Source of the DNA: Neisseria sicca
Lineage (GTDB): Bacteria > Pseudomonadota > Gammaproteobacteria > Burkholderiales > Neisseriaceae
DNA length: 64,000 nt
Reading direction: 5' to 3'
Assembly: GCF_003044565.1 (NCBI RefSeq)
Contig: NZ_POXG01000002.1
Location: 124,001 to 188,000, forward strand
Below the pieces are notes generated by a model. The model was not told the origin of the DNA. It saw only the letters and a list, made by a program, of their open reading frames with translations, and did no database searches. Below, one piece after another: positions 1 through 8,937 of this stretch. Position 1 is the stretch's first letter; each line of letters begins with the position of its first letter. The translations under genes were made by a program, and so were the position numbers.

Positions 1-477
1 AAATACCAACTGATCGACTTATACGCAGACGGTTTCAATCCCGCCTACACCAAAGAAGAGCTTGCCCTGTTCAACCAAGGCAAAGCCCTTGATCCGCTGG
101 TCTTACATTATCAAGAACTCTTGAAAACCACCAACCGTCTGATTTTTATCTTTCCGATCTGGTGGGCGGATATGCCCGCCATCGTCAAAGGATTTGAAGA
201 CAAAGTTTTCCTAAAGACACTCGCTTACGTCCCGACTGCCACAGGCTTGAAAGGCAACCTATCCCACATCAAAGAAGCACTGGTCATCAGCACGTCCACC
301 GCCCCCACATGGTATCTGAAATGGTTTTGCGGCAACGGCATCGGCAAAGCGATGGTGGGATACACACTCAAAGGCATCGGTATCGCCAAACGCCGGTGGC
401 TCAACTTCGGCAATATGGACAAATCCACCGACGAACAGCGGCAGGCGTTTTTGGTAGATTTGAGCCGAAGCGTGTAA
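1..477 (+). CDS. NAD(P)H-dependent quinone reductase, flavodoxin fold (5' truncated)
   Basis: The reading frame is open from the first base, so the N-terminus lies outside the window. The visible 158 residues contain IFIFPIWWADMPAIVKGFED, the signature of the Flavodoxin_2 / NQO1-MdaB-KefF-type family. These are cytosolic FMN or FAD enzymes that reduce quinones or similar acceptors with NAD(P)H. The upstream residues (KYQLIDLYADGFNP) match the usual strand before the active-site loop, so translation clearly continues back past base 1. The gene ends in TAA and converges on the SDR gene 15 bases away. The substrate cannot be told from the sequence. Confidence 0.8.
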   Translation, partial: KYQLIDLYADGFNPAYTKEELALFNQGKALDPLVLHYQELLKTTNRLIFIFPIWWADMPAIVKGFEDKVFLKTLAYVPTATGLKGNLSHIKEALVISTSTAPTWYLKWFCGNGIGKAMVGYTLKGIGIAKRRWLNFGNMDKSTDEQRQAFLVDLSRSV

Positions 478-492
478 TCTTCAGGCGGTCTC

Positions 493-1254
493 TTACTTCA
501 CCGCCGAATTTCCGCCGTCCGCAAACAACGCCGTACCCGTTACAAAACTACCCATCGGGCTAATAAGGAACAAAATCGCGGCGGCGATTTCTTCGGGTCG
601 GGCGATGCGTTTGACCGCATGCACCCCTTCCGCCCATGCCCGCTGCTGCGGGTCGGTAGTCATCATTTCCGTATCCGTACCGCCGGGAAGCAGGGCATTG
701 GCTCGGATACCTTGGGCTGCATAGTCGGCGGTAATGCCTTTTGCCAGCGCGGCAAGTGCGGCTTTGGCGCAGCCGTAGGCGGTTTTGTTAGGCAGGGCAC
801 AACTGGTGCCGACAAAGCTGGACGTGAACACAATCGCGCCACCACCGCGTGCGAGCATAAGGGGAATTTGGCTGCGCGCGCCGAGAAAGGCAGCAGTCAG
901 GTTTCCGTCCAGCGTTACCCGCCACTCTTCGGGCGAAAGTTCCGCCAAGGGTTTGTACACTCCGATGATGCCCGCGTTGTTCACGGCGATATCCAAGCTG
1001 CCGAACTCTCGCTCTGCCGCATGGACGACGGCTTCATGCGTTTCAGGCAGCACCGCGTCGCCTGCAACAGCAACAGCCCGTCCGCCGCGCGAGCGAATCA
1101 GGGCTGCGGTTTCCTCCAGTTTGTCGGCACGGCGGGCGCATAAGACAACGTTTGCGCCGTGCTCCGCCAACAGCAGTGCAACCGCGCGACCTATACCCGA
1201 CGACGCGCCGATAACGGCGGCGGTTTTATTTTTCAAATTCAACAGGTTTGACAT
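493..1254 (-). CDS. SDR family NAD(P)-dependent oxidoreductase
   Basis: A 253-residue classical short-chain dehydrogenase/reductase. The N-terminus carries the nucleotide-binding glycine motif (GASSGIG). The NNAG motif is in the middle, followed by the catalytic Ser (FTSS) and the YGCAK form of the YxxxK pair. The C-terminus ends with the usual GTALFADGG segment. Length and motif order are standard for a cytosolic tetrameric SDR acting on an alcohol or ketone; the substrate is unknown. The start is supported by AAGGAAAG seven or so bases upstream. It is divergent from the ada-like gene, and the shared 171-bp gap holds a striking inverted repeat. Confidence 0.88.
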   Translation of the reverse strand: MSNLLNLKNKTAAVIGASSGIGRAVALLLAEHGANVVLCARRADKLEETAALIRSRGGRAVAVAGDAVLPETHEAVVHAAEREFGSLDIAVNNAGIIGVYKPLAELSPEEWRVTLDGNLTAAFLGARSQIPLMLARGGGAIVFTSSFVGTSCALPNKTAYGCAKAALAALAKGITADYAAQGIRANALLPGGTDTEMMTTDPQQRAWAEGVHAVKRIARPEEIAAAILFLISPMGSFVTGTALFADGGNSAVK

Positions 1255-1313
1255 AACTTTCCTTACATGTGCGGTTAAAGACGATGCAAGTTTAAGGAAG
1301 TCGCGATATAAAG

Positions 1314-1375
1314 ACGACCCGATTATTGATGAATTTCAGACAGACAAACAATTTTTCCATCAACAATCGGGTCGT
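1314..1375. repeat. 18-bp inverted repeat in the SDR/ada-like divergent promoter region
   Basis: The left arm (1314-1331) starts ACGACCCGATT and the right arm (1358-1375) ends AATCGGGTCGT. The arms match over 18 bases with one mismatch, around a 26-base AT-rich loop. It lies between two divergent genes and could be a cruciform or leader hairpin, an operator, or a terminator separating the transcripts. It is not a DUS pair. Confidence 0.75.
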
Positions 1376-1425
1376 TTCTTGTCGGCTTTCAGGCTATCCT
1401 ATCCCATACAACGACAGGATAATTT

Positions 1426-2259
1426 ATGAACTTAAATCAAACCCGCCAATTCCTCCGCATTGCCCGCGCCATCGAATACCTTTACGACCATGCCGCCGAG
1501 CAGCCCGATTTGGCGCAAGTGGCGGCGGCAGTGCACGTTAGTCCCGAACATTTGCAGCGCGAATTTTCCGCATGGGCGGGCATCAGCCCGAAAAAAATGC
1601 TGCAACACATCAGTATCAGCCGTGCCAAAGAAGCCCTGAAAAATAGCGAAAGCGTGGCGGAAGCGGCGCATTGCGGCGGACTGAGCGGCACGGGGCGGCT
1701 GCACGACTTATTTGTCGGCATCGAAAAAATGACTCCGGGTGAATACAAAAACGGCGGAGCAGGCCTGCAAATCCATTACAGCCTGATTCCCGGCCCCTTT
1801 GGCGACCTGTTGGCAGCAGCAACAGACAAAGGCATCTGCTTCATGCGTTTTTCAGACGACCCTTCCGCCGCCCTGAACGAATTGCGCGCCGAGTATCCGA
1901 ACGCCCGACTAATCGGGCAGGAAACCGCGTTCCAGCGCCAAGCCGCCGACATCTTCCGCACCCGTTGCGGCCGCATTACCCTACACATCAAAGGCACGCC
2001 CTTCCAGCTCAAAGTCTGGCAGGCGCTGCTCGATACTCCCGCAGGCAGCCTGCAAAGCTACGGCACAGTGGCGCAGGCCGTCGGTTCGCCCAACGCCGCG
2101 CGAGCCGTTGGGATGGCCATCGGGCAGAATCCCGTTGCATTACTCATCCCCTGCCACCGCGTCATCCGCGAAAGCGGCATCATCGGCGGCTACCGCTGGC
2201 AACGCGGGCGCAAAATGGCGATATTGGCGCACGAATTGGGAGACACTGATGACGCTTGA
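1426..2259 (+). CDS. AraC-type HTH fused to O6-methylguanine-DNA methyltransferase (Ada-like, no N-Ada domain)
   Basis: A 277-residue two-domain protein. Residues about 10-105 form an AraC-type helix-turn-helix domain (DLAQVAAAVHVSPEHLQREF). Residues about 115-277 form an MGMT suicide methyltransferase with the acceptor Cys243 in IPCHRV. It should remove methyl groups from O6-methylguanine and bind DNA through the HTH part. E. coli Ada has an additional N-terminal zinc domain that senses methylphosphotriesters; nothing equivalent fits here, since the protein begins almost at the HTH domain. The start follows an AGGAT ribosome-binding site. The stop overlaps the alkB start by 11 bases, so the two are translationally coupled as an alkylation-repair operon. 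Confidence 0.88.
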   Translation: MNLNQTRQFLRIARAIEYLYDHAAEQPDLAQVAAAVHVSPEHLQREFSAWAGISPKKMLQHISISRAKEALKNSESVAEAAHCGGLSGTGRLHDLFVGIEKMTPGEYKNGGAGLQIHYSLIPGPFGDLLAAATDKGICFMRFSDDPSAALNELRAEYPNARLIGQETAFQRQAADIFRTRCGRITLHIKGTPFQLKVWQALLDTPAGSLQSYGTVAQAVGSPNAARAVGMAIGQNPVALLIPCHRVIRESGIIGGYRWQRGRKMAILAHELGDTDDA

Positions 2260-2875
2260 CCTCTTCCCCGAAACCGTCAACCCGCACGCCAACCTGCTTC
2301 CCTACGACGGCATCGTCAGCGATTTCGGACGGATTTTCACCGCCGCCGAAGCTGGCCGTTATTTTGAAATTTTGCAGCGTGATATTCCCTGGCGGCACGA
2401 CGAAGCCGTGATATACGGCAAACACATCATCACCGCCCGCGAAGTCGCGTGGTACGGCGACACGTCCTACAACTACGGTTATTCCGGCGCAAACCGCATC
2501 GCCCTGCCGTGGGATGGCGTCTTGCCCGAACTCAAAAACCACGTGGAAGCCGCCATCGCCGACATCTGCCCCACCCACTTCAACTCCTGCCTGCTCAACC
2601 GCTACAACAACGGCAACGAAGGCATGGCGTGGCACAGCGACGAAGGGCAGGGGCTGGCCGAAGACAGCGCCATTGCCTCCCTCAGCCTCGGCGCAGCGCG
2701 CAAATTCGCCTTCAAACACAAAGAAAGCAAGGAAAAACGCGAAATGTGGCTGGAACACGGTCAGCTCATCGTCATGCACGGCGAAACGCAGAAACACTGG
2801 CTGCACACCATCCTGAAAAGCACCCGCATCCAAGAGCCGCGGATTAATCTGACGTTTCGGGTGATGAAAAGATAA
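2249..2875 (+). CDS. alkB: AlkB family alpha-ketoglutarate-dependent DNA repair dioxygenase
   Basis: A 208-residue Fe(II)/2-oxoglutarate dioxygenase that oxidatively removes methyl groups from 1-methyladenine and 3-methylcytosine in DNA. The iron ligands are visible as HSD (His129, Asp131) and a distal His near 186. The 2-oxoglutarate-binding arginine pattern R-N5-R is at the end (RINLTFR). I chose the ATG at 2249, inside the end of the ada-like gene: it has GGGAG before it, and the MTLDLF N-terminus fits AlkB-family proteins, whereas a longer in-frame extension would be wholly overlapping sequence. The overlap with the MGMT gene mirrors the ada-alkB operon of enterobacteria. Confidence 0.9.
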   Translation: MTLDLFPETVNPHANLLPYDGIVSDFGRIFTAAEAGRYFEILQRDIPWRHDEAVIYGKHIITAREVAWYGDTSYNYGYSGANRIALPWDGVLPELKNHVEAAIADICPTHFNSCLLNRYNNGNEGMAWHSDEGQGLAEDSAIASLSLGAARKFAFKHKESKEKREMWLEHGQLIVMHGETQKHWLHTILKSTRIQEPRINLTFRVMKR

Positions 2876-2878
2876 AAA

Positions 2879-2909
2879 GGGGCTGCTTTTTTCCATTTCA
2901 GACAGCCCC
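2879..2909 (+). terminator. Hairpin after alkB
   Basis: GGGGCTG pairs with CAGCCCC about 18 bases on, just after the alkB stop. The loop is T-rich. Probable terminator or 3' end structure. Confidence 0.5.
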
Positions 2910-2955
2910 CGAAAGTCGTCTGAAAAACTACTTGAAAATGTAAAACAGAAAAGCC

Positions 2956-2989
2956 GTAGGTCGTCTGAAACGTTTTTCAGACGACCTAC
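2956..2989. terminator. Inverted DUS pair, terminator-like
   Basis: GTAGGTCGTCTGAAA and its complement around a 4-5 base loop, between alkB and the MFS gene. Inverted uptake sequences after genes are the usual neisserial transcription terminators. Confidence 0.8.
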
Positions 2990-3032
2990 CGCACCCACAT
3001 CATTCCCGTACACTCGCAATAGGGAGCCATCC

Positions 3033-4265
3033 ATGTCCCAACAAACCCCGACATCCCCCGCCCCGCGCGACTGGCTGCTGCTTATCGGCGGCAGTACCTA
3101 CAAATTCACGCTGACCGGTTTTTATCTGGTTGCTCTGGTCGCTATTTTGAAAAACCACGGTTACAGCCTGAACCAACTGAGCTGGATACATTTAATCGGC
3201 GGTATCGAAGCGGCGAAGGTGTTGTTTGCCGCGCTGATGGAGCGGCGGCCGGCGGGGCGGTTCGGGCGGTTTCGCGGCTGGCTGCTGGCGGCGACGCTGG
3301 GGCTTTCGGCGGTGTTCGGGCTGATGGCCTGCACCGACACAACGCAGAACTTCCCGCTGCTTTTGACCTGCTGCGTTTTGCTCTCGGCAATGTCGGCGGT
3401 GTACGGCTGCGCGATGCTGGGTTTGTCGTGCATCGTCCTGCCGCACCGCGAACGCGGTTTCGGCGGCGTGATTCAGACGATGGCGGCGCGCGGCGGCAAG
3501 ATGATCGGCGGCGCGCTGGTGTTGTGGCTGTATCAGGAATACGGGCAGACGGCGGCGGCGAGCTTTATGCTGGCATTCACCCTGCTGATGCTGCTGCAAC
3601 TCTTGTGCTACCGCGAGCCGGAAAGCCCGGCGGCGCAAGGTGGTTTAGTAGCGTTGGCGGCGCGGCTGTTCTCCTTTTGGCGGCGGCCTGAAACGGGCTG
3701 GCGGTGGTTGGTTTTGCTGTTTACCGTTGCCGCGCCGTATGCGTTTGCGGCGGCGACTTTTGTTCCAAAGCTGGCGGATTTGGGCTTTACCCCGAAGCAG
3801 ACGGGCGGGATTCTGGCGGTGGGTATTCCTGTTGCCTGCCTGATTGTGACGCCGCTGTCGGGCTGGTTTTCGCGCAATTATCCATGCCGCAAACTCGTGT
3901 TCCTGCTCTACGCGCTGCAACTGCCGCTTTTGGCGTCCATGACCGCCATCGACGCGCTCGCCCGCGTCCATCCTTGGCTGCCACCCGCGCAAATCATCGC
4001 CCTGAGCCTGAGCTACACGCTGCTACTGCCAGTGATACTGGCGTTGGTGATGGACAAATCCGACCGCGCCACCGCCGCACTCGACAGCAGCCTGCAATTT
4101 TCCGTGGTTCTGCTCGGTAGTTATGCGGCGGGTTTCGCCGCCCTACGGCTGGCAAAGGCAGTCGGCTATGCCGATTCGTATTGGGCGGCGGTGGGTCTTG
4201 CCGTATTGGCGGGCGGGCTGCTGTATGCGTGCCGAGGACTGTTTGATTCAGACGAGCCGTCATGA
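3033..4265 (+). CDS. MFS permease, possibly RhtX/FptX-like siderophore importer
   Basis: A 410-residue inner-membrane protein with about twelve hydrophobic segments and a central cytoplasmic loop near residue 205, which fits a major facilitator. The opening (RDWLLLIGGSTYKFTLTGFY) and overall length recall RhtX/FptX-type permeases that import siderophores such as rhizobactin or pyochelin, and also AmpG-like carriers. That substrate assignment is from recollection of the family only. No TonB receptor, siderophore genes or Fur-like box were seen nearby. AGGGAG lies seven bases before the ATG. Codon use is GC-rich like the neighbours. Confidence 0.65.
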   Translation: MSQQTPTSPAPRDWLLLIGGSTYKFTLTGFYLVALVAILKNHGYSLNQLSWIHLIGGIEAAKVLFAALMERRPAGRFGRFRGWLLAATLGLSAVFGLMACTDTTQNFPLLLTCCVLLSAMSAVYGCAMLGLSCIVLPHRERGFGGVIQTMAARGGKMIGGALVLWLYQEYGQTAAASFMLAFTLLMLLQLLCYREPESPAAQGGLVALAARLFSFWRRPETGWRWLVLLFTVAAPYAFAAATFVPKLADLGFTPKQTGGILAVGIPVACLIVTPLSGWFSRNYPCRKLVFLLYALQLPLLASMTAIDALARVHPWLPPAQIIALSLSYTLLLPVILALVMDKSDRATAALDSSLQFSVVLLGSYAAGFAALRLAKAVGYADSYWAAVGLAVLAGGLLYACRGLFDSDEPS

Positions 4266-4458
4266 AACCTCGTACCTTCGTATTTGAAGTGCAATGCTTT
4301 CCCGAATAAAAACAGGACACATCATCTACATCCCTTCTGAATGATACCCCTATTCAGACGACGTTTCCTTTTAAATCGAAATAGAACTTTTCAGCGGTTG
4401 CATTGCCTATTATGTTTTACCGTTCAAAATGACAGATCATTTCAAAAGGAACATATTA

Positions 4459-7014
4459 ATGTCAGAAACTGTTACCTACGATCCATCCCGCTACGGTGCC
4501 AAAGCCGCATACACGACTTATGAAGCCGACCAGGGTACACTCTCAGCAGGTGCAACAGTCAAAAAAGCCGCTTCTTCCACACACTCCACTGCCCACGAAG
4601 CCAGCAAACAGTCTTACGTTGACCTGCCGGCCAATGCCGCCGTTTCGTTTACAGCAAAGGCGGATGCGGATGCCGCCACCCTCCGCTATACCGTTCCCGA
4701 CGGGGCAACCGGCAAAGTTGAAATTCAAGTAAACGGCAACCCCGTAGCCAACCTCGATTTATCATCAAAACACAACTGGCAGTATTTGGAAAATTATGAA
4801 CACCACAAAGGCGAAGACATCAAAATCCACGATACGCCTGCTGCCGACCGTGTCGCCCGCTTCCAGTTTGACGAAACGGGTACGCTGTTGAAAAATACAT
4901 CCATCCAAAGCGGCGACACCGTTACCATCGTCAACCAATCAGGCAACACCCCGGTCGGTATCGACTTCGTTGAATTGGAAAAAGCCCCTGCCGCGATCAA
5001 ACAGCCCGCAAACAGCGTCAGCATTACCGATTTCGGCGCAAAAGCAAATGACGGAATCGATGATTCAAAAGCCCTGACAGCGGCAATCGAATCGGCAAAA
5101 ACCTCCGGAAAATCCGTTTACATTCCCGAAGGGCAGTTTGATTTCGACCACCAGCTCCACATCTATGCCCCTAAAGGAATCAGCATCAGCGGCGCCGGCA
5201 GGTGGCATACCAAACTGCATTTCACGAGCGCGGAACCGCCCGTTTTTGAAAACGGCACAGTGAAAAAAGGCGGCGGTATCGTGTTTGAACACGGCAGCAA
5301 CAATATTGATTTCGGCAATCTGTCGATGGATTCAAATTTGGCATCCCGTTACCACCAACAAGCCAACTACAAGGGCATTTCCGGCACCTTGGGCAAAGGC
5401 TCGTCCATCCACGACATCGCCATTGAACATTTTGAAGTAGGCATCTGGACCGGCGATTACGCCAAAGTGGACAATGAACACCCACTGCACTACACAGACG
5501 GACTGACCGTCTCCAACGCCTTCATTCGGAACAATCTCGCAGACGGCATTAATTTTGCGCAGGGAACCAGCCATTCGACCGTCATCAATGCCAATATCCG
5601 AGGCAACGGCGACGACGGTCTGGCGACATGGTCGAGCATTGCAGACCAAACAGAATCCAAAGTAGCTGAAAACAACCGTTTCCTGAACAATACCGTCGAA
5701 CTCGGCTGGCGCGCGGCAGGTATCGGAATCTTCAGCGGCGCCGGACATGAAGTAGCCGGCAACCTGATTCGCGACAACACCGCATGGTCGGGCATACGCC
5801 TCAACACCGTTTTCCAAGGACACAATTTTGACCTGAACAAAAAAGGTATTTCGGTTCGGGACAATCTGTTAATCGGCAATGGCACACGAACCGACACATA
5901 CGGACGCGAAAAAGGCTCTATCGACTTCGAAGAAGAGCATGGCGCAATCAAAAACGTCAAAGTCGAAAACAACATCATTGCCAACAACCTGTCCGACACA
6001 GCCATTACTCAGACATCGCCGATTTCAAACGGCAAAGGCATCACCCTATCCGGCAACAACATCATCGGAAATGCGACGGTTTCTGATCCATCCGCCGTTG
6101 ATCATCCGGAAAAAGTTACCTCCATTACTCGTCAGGAACTCAGCAATATTCCCGATCAAAATTATTATTACGCCAACGAAACTGCCGGCTTCAAATCCGT
6201 CAGCGTTACCTATATTACAGGCACGGCAGGCAGCGACAGTATCAAAGGCTCTGACGGCATAGACCATATTGACGGCAAAAGCGGCGACGACAGCATTTAT
6301 GCCGGCGGCAGCAACGATACCGTATTCGTCAGCGGTGGGACCAACTTCATCAGTGGCGGCGATGGCGACGATATCGTCAGAGGCGGCGACGGCAGAGATA
6401 CCGTCAATGGAGATTCGGGAAACGATGTAATTTTCGGCAACGGCGGAGACGACCATCTCAATGGCGGTGCGGGCAATGATACATTGTTCGGCGGCGAAAA
6501 CAACGATGTCTTCTATGGCGAATCGGGCAAAGACGTGCTGTATGGCGGCTCAGGCGACGACTTACTGTTTGGCGGCTTGGACGACGATCTCCTGTATGGC
6601 GGCGCAGGAAATGATACCTATGTCTTCTGCTTCGGAGAGGGACACGACACCATTTCCGACAATCACGGCAACAACGCCCTCCAATTCGGACAAGGCATCG
6701 CCGTCAAGGATTTGCATATCAATGCAAGCACCGACGCAAACGGGGCAATCGATTGGGAAATCACCATTGCCAACTCAGGCGGCAAAATCACCATCAACAA
6801 CCAATATCTCAAAGGCAGCAACGCCGCTTCTGTCGGAGAATTCCGATTTGACGAAGGGACATTTACCGTAGAAACCCTGCTGGACAAACTGTCGGCAAGC
6901 GGTCAAACCAGCGGGTTTGAAACGGTCAACAACGGGGTCGGCAGCTTTAGCTACACCGCCGATACGGCAAACGTGCAGCACTACGATGCCGTAACGCAGC
7001 CGGCAATTTTATAG
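4459..7014 (+). CDS. RTX-tailed GH87-type alpha-1,3-glucanase-like protein
   Basis: An 851-residue protein without a signal peptide. Residues about 20-170 form a CBM-like beta-sandwich (YEADQGTLSAG, YVDLPANAAVSF). Residues about 185-560 form a right-handed parallel beta-helix opening with SITDFGAKANDGIDDSKAL. Within it ADGINF (Asp362) is followed 23 residues later by GNGDDGLATWS (Asp385, Asp386), the same spacing as the catalytic Asp and Asp-Asp pair of GH87 alpha-1,3-glucanases (mutanase/mycodextranase). Residues about 588-720 hold glycine-aspartate RTX calcium-binding nonapeptides (GGAGNDTLFG type), then a post-RTX domain. RTX tails mark type I secretion; no secretion genes are in the window. 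The start at 4459 follows AAAAGGA. An alginate epimerase or other lyase fold is the alternative. Confidence 0.75.
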   Translation: MSETVTYDPSRYGAKAAYTTYEADQGTLSAGATVKKAASSTHSTAHEASKQSYVDLPANAAVSFTAKADADAATLRYTVPDGATGKVEIQVNGNPVANLDLSSKHNWQYLENYEHHKGEDIKIHDTPAADRVARFQFDETGTLLKNTSIQSGDTVTIVNQSGNTPVGIDFVELEKAPAAIKQPANSVSITDFGAKANDGIDDSKALTAAIESAKTSGKSVYIPEGQFDFDHQLHIYAPKGISISGAGRWHTKLHFTSAEPPVFENGTVKKGGGIVFEHGSNNIDFGNLSMDSNLASRYHQQANYKGISGTLGKGSSIHDIAIEHFEVGIWTGDYAKVDNEHPLHYTDGLTVSNAFIRNNLADGINFAQGTSHSTVINANIRGNGDDGLATWSSIADQTESKVAENNRFLNNTVELGWRAAGIGIFSGAGHEVAGNLIRDNTAWSGIRLNTVFQGHNFDLNKKGISVRDNLLIGNGTRTDTYGREKGSIDFEEEHGAIKNVKVENNIIANNLSDTAITQTSPISNGKGITLSGNNIIGNATVSDPSAVDHPEKVTSITRQELSNIPDQNYYYANETAGFKSVSVTYITGTAGSDSIKGSDGIDHIDGKSGDDSIYAGGSNDTVFVSGGTNFISGGDGDDIVRGGDGRDTVNGDSGNDVIFGNGGDDHLNGGAGNDTLFGGENNDVFYGESGKDVLYGGSGDDLLFGGLDDDLLYGGAGNDTYVFCFGEGHDTISDNHGNNALQFGQGIAVKDLHINASTDANGAIDWEITIANSGGKITINNQYLKGSNAASVGEFRFDEGTFTVETLLDKLSASGQTSGFETVNNGVGSFSYTADTANVQHYDAVTQPAIL

Positions 7015-7379
7015 CGGCCTGATGGAAATTTAGGGGGCGTGTGGTTTGATCCTGAATTCCACGCTCCCCTCGTAGGATATTAGGCTGCTGTAACAGTATG
7101 GCGAAGTCAGGCTGAAATGTTCACGCTGTCGGCACAAACAAGAGGTCGTCTGAACCGGTTTTCAGACGACCTCTCTCAATTTTTGGCACAAAATATCTTT
7201 TTTTACACATTTTAATTTAAATCATTTCCCAAATCATAGCCATTTAAAAAATTCACGCCAAAAGCTTATCGTTCTACGCACCATCTATGCGTTATTTTCC
7301 ACCGCGTCCGCCATCCAGTATTATCCCCGACTACGCTTTGTTACAATTCAGCCAATTTTATTTCTCGATATATCCCGCT
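7015..7379. other. Intergenic region, AT-rich, no gene seen
   Basis: Contains an inverted DUS pair (7141-7174) and then AT-rich DNA that presumably carries the promoter of the NSS transporter gene. No small gene or RNA recognised. Confidence 0.6.
7141..7174. terminator. Inverted DUS pair after the RTX gene
   Basis: AGAGGTCGTCTGAA and its complement around a short loop; likely terminator of the RTX gene. Confidence 0.75.
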
Positions 7380-8717
7380 ATGAGTCATTCATCCTCTTGG
7401 TCTTCCAAAATCGGTTTCGTCCTCGCTGCCGCAGGCTCTGCCATTGGTTTGGGCGCGATTTGGAAATTTCCTTATACCGCCGGCACGAATGGCGGGGCAG
7501 TCTTTGTTCTTCTGTTTGTCATCTTCACGATTATCGTGGCGTTGCCGGTACAACTTGCCGAGTTTTATATCGGGCGTACGGGCGGTAAAAACGCCATCGA
7601 TTCGTTCAAAACCCTGCGCCCCGGTTCGCTTTGGCCTTGGATTGGTCGGATTGGTGTGGCTGCATGTTTCATTTTGTTATCGTTTTACAGCGTAGTCGGC
7701 GGTTGGGTTTTGAATTATGTCGTACACAGTTTCACCGGCGAAATTGCTCAAAACGTTGATTTTGAAGTTCTATTCCAAAACACCATTTCCAATTCGACAG
7801 GTTCGGTTTTTTATCAGGGACTGTTCATGCTGATTACCATTTGGGTAGTCAAAGGCGGAGTTTCTGACGGCATTGAAAAAGCAAACCGCTATCTGATGCC
7901 CGCTTTGTTTATCCTGTTTATTATTTTGGCAATCCGCTCGCTGACTTTGCCTGGTGCGATGAAAGGTGTCAGCTTTTTATTGAAGCCGGATTGGTCATAC
8001 ATCAAATCGGAAACAATGCTGACCGCGCTGGGTCAGGCATTCTTTGCATTGAGCATCGGCGTATCGGCGATGATTACCTATGCCTCTTATTTGGGTAAAG
8101 ATCAGGATATGTTCCGCTCGGGCAATATCATTATGTGGATGAACCTGTTGGTATCGCTGTTGGCAGGCTTGGTCATTTTTCCAGCAGTATTTGCATTGGG
8201 TGCCACACCCAGCCAAGGCCCCGGTCTGATTTTCGTGGTCTTACCTGCCGTCTTCATGAAAATTCCGTCCGGCAACTATTTATTTGCCGTGTTCATGATG
8301 TTGGTCGTCTTTGCCACGCTGACTTCAGCGTTTTCCATGTTGGAAACTGTGATTGCGGCAACCATCCGCCAAGATGAACGCAAACGCAGCCGGCACACTT
8401 GGGTCATCGGCATTGCCATCTTTATCGTCGGCATCCCTTCTGCCCTATCCTTTGGCGTATGGAGCGATGTGCTTATTTTCAATAAATCTATTTTTGATTT
8501 ATGGGACTACATTATTACTGCCATCATTATGCCGCTATGCGCATTAAGCATCTCCATCTTTACCGGCTGGATTCAAGACAGGCAGTCCGTTTTGACCAAT
8601 GCGGGCATGGGCAGTACCGTACCGAGAACGGTTTTATATTTATGGCTGGGCGCGTTGCGCTACATCGCTCCGATTGCCATTATTGTAGTCTTCATCAATT
8701 CTCTTAAAATCATCTGA
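7380..8717 (+). CDS. Neurotransmitter:sodium symporter (SNF/NSS) family transporter
   Basis: A 445-residue inner-membrane protein of the LeuT-fold NSS family, importing an amino acid or related solute with Na+. The first transmembrane segment shows the family signature around [14 protein letters not shown], with GTNGGAVF next. About eleven to twelve hydrophobic segments follow. The ATG at 7380 (MSHSSSW) is preferred because the family normally begins a few residues before this first segment; a longer in-frame extension from 7287 adds 31 residues that do not look like the family. No strong ribosome-binding site is visible. A Correia element starts eight bases after the stop. Confidence 0.87.
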   Translation: MSHSSSWSSKIGFVLAAAGSAIGLGAIWKFPYTAGTNGGAVFVLLFVIFTIIVALPVQLAEFYIGRTGGKNAIDSFKTLRPGSLWPWIGRIGVAACFILLSFYSVVGGWVLNYVVHSFTGEIAQNVDFEVLFQNTISNSTGSVFYQGLFMLITIWVVKGGVSDGIEKANRYLMPALFILFIILAIRSLTLPGAMKGVSFLLKPDWSYIKSETMLTALGQAFFALSIGVSAMITYASYLGKDQDMFRSGNIIMWMNLLVSLLAGLVIFPAVFALGATPSQGPGLIFVVLPAVFMKIPSGNYLFAVFMMLVVFATLTSAFSMLETVIAATIRQDERKRSRHTWVIGIAIFIVGIPSALSFGVWSDVLIFNKSIFDLWDYIITAIIMPLCALSISIFTGWIQDRQSVLTNAGMGSTVPRTVLYLWLGALRYIAPIAIIVVFINSLKII

Positions 8718-8725
8718 TTTGCCAC

Positions 8726-8882
8726 TATAGTGGATTAAATTTAAATCAGGACAAGGCGACGAAGCCGCAGACAGTGCAGATAGTACGGAACCGATTCACT
8801 TGGTGCTTCAGCACCTTAGAGAATCGTTCTCTTTGAGCTAAGGCGAGGCAACGCCGTACTGGTTTAAAGTTAATCCACTATA
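8726..8882. mobile_element. Correia repeat (CREE/NEMIS), 157-bp form
   Basis: Begins TATAGTGGATTAAATTTAAA and ends with the matching inverted repeat CCACTATA. It includes the internal segment with ACTTGGTGCTTCAGCACC that is missing from the short form; the long form is known to carry an IHF site. Lies just after the NSS transporter stop codon. Confidence 0.95.
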
Positions 8883-8895
8883 TTTTCGACAAATA

Positions 8896-8926
8896 AAAAA
8901 GACGGAAGCAAACCGTCCTTTTTTAT
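8896..8926. terminator. Bidirectional rho-independent terminator
   Basis: An A-run, stem GACGG-N5-CCGTC, then a T-run, between the convergent NSS transporter and DUF1289 genes. It could serve both strands. Confidence 0.75.
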
Positions 8927-8937
8927 ATTTCATTATC

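Noticed and set aside
3033..4265. AmpG muropeptide permease for the MFS gene
   Set aside because: Nearby AmpG-like similarity is only general; N-terminus and length fit RhtX/FptX-type carriers somewhat better, so no specific symbol was given.
4459..7014. Mannuronan C5-epimerase (AlgE-type) as identity of the RTX protein
   Set aside because: AlgE also combines a beta-helix and RTX, but the DPHE catalytic motif is absent and the ADGINF/GDDGLA pair fits GH87 better.
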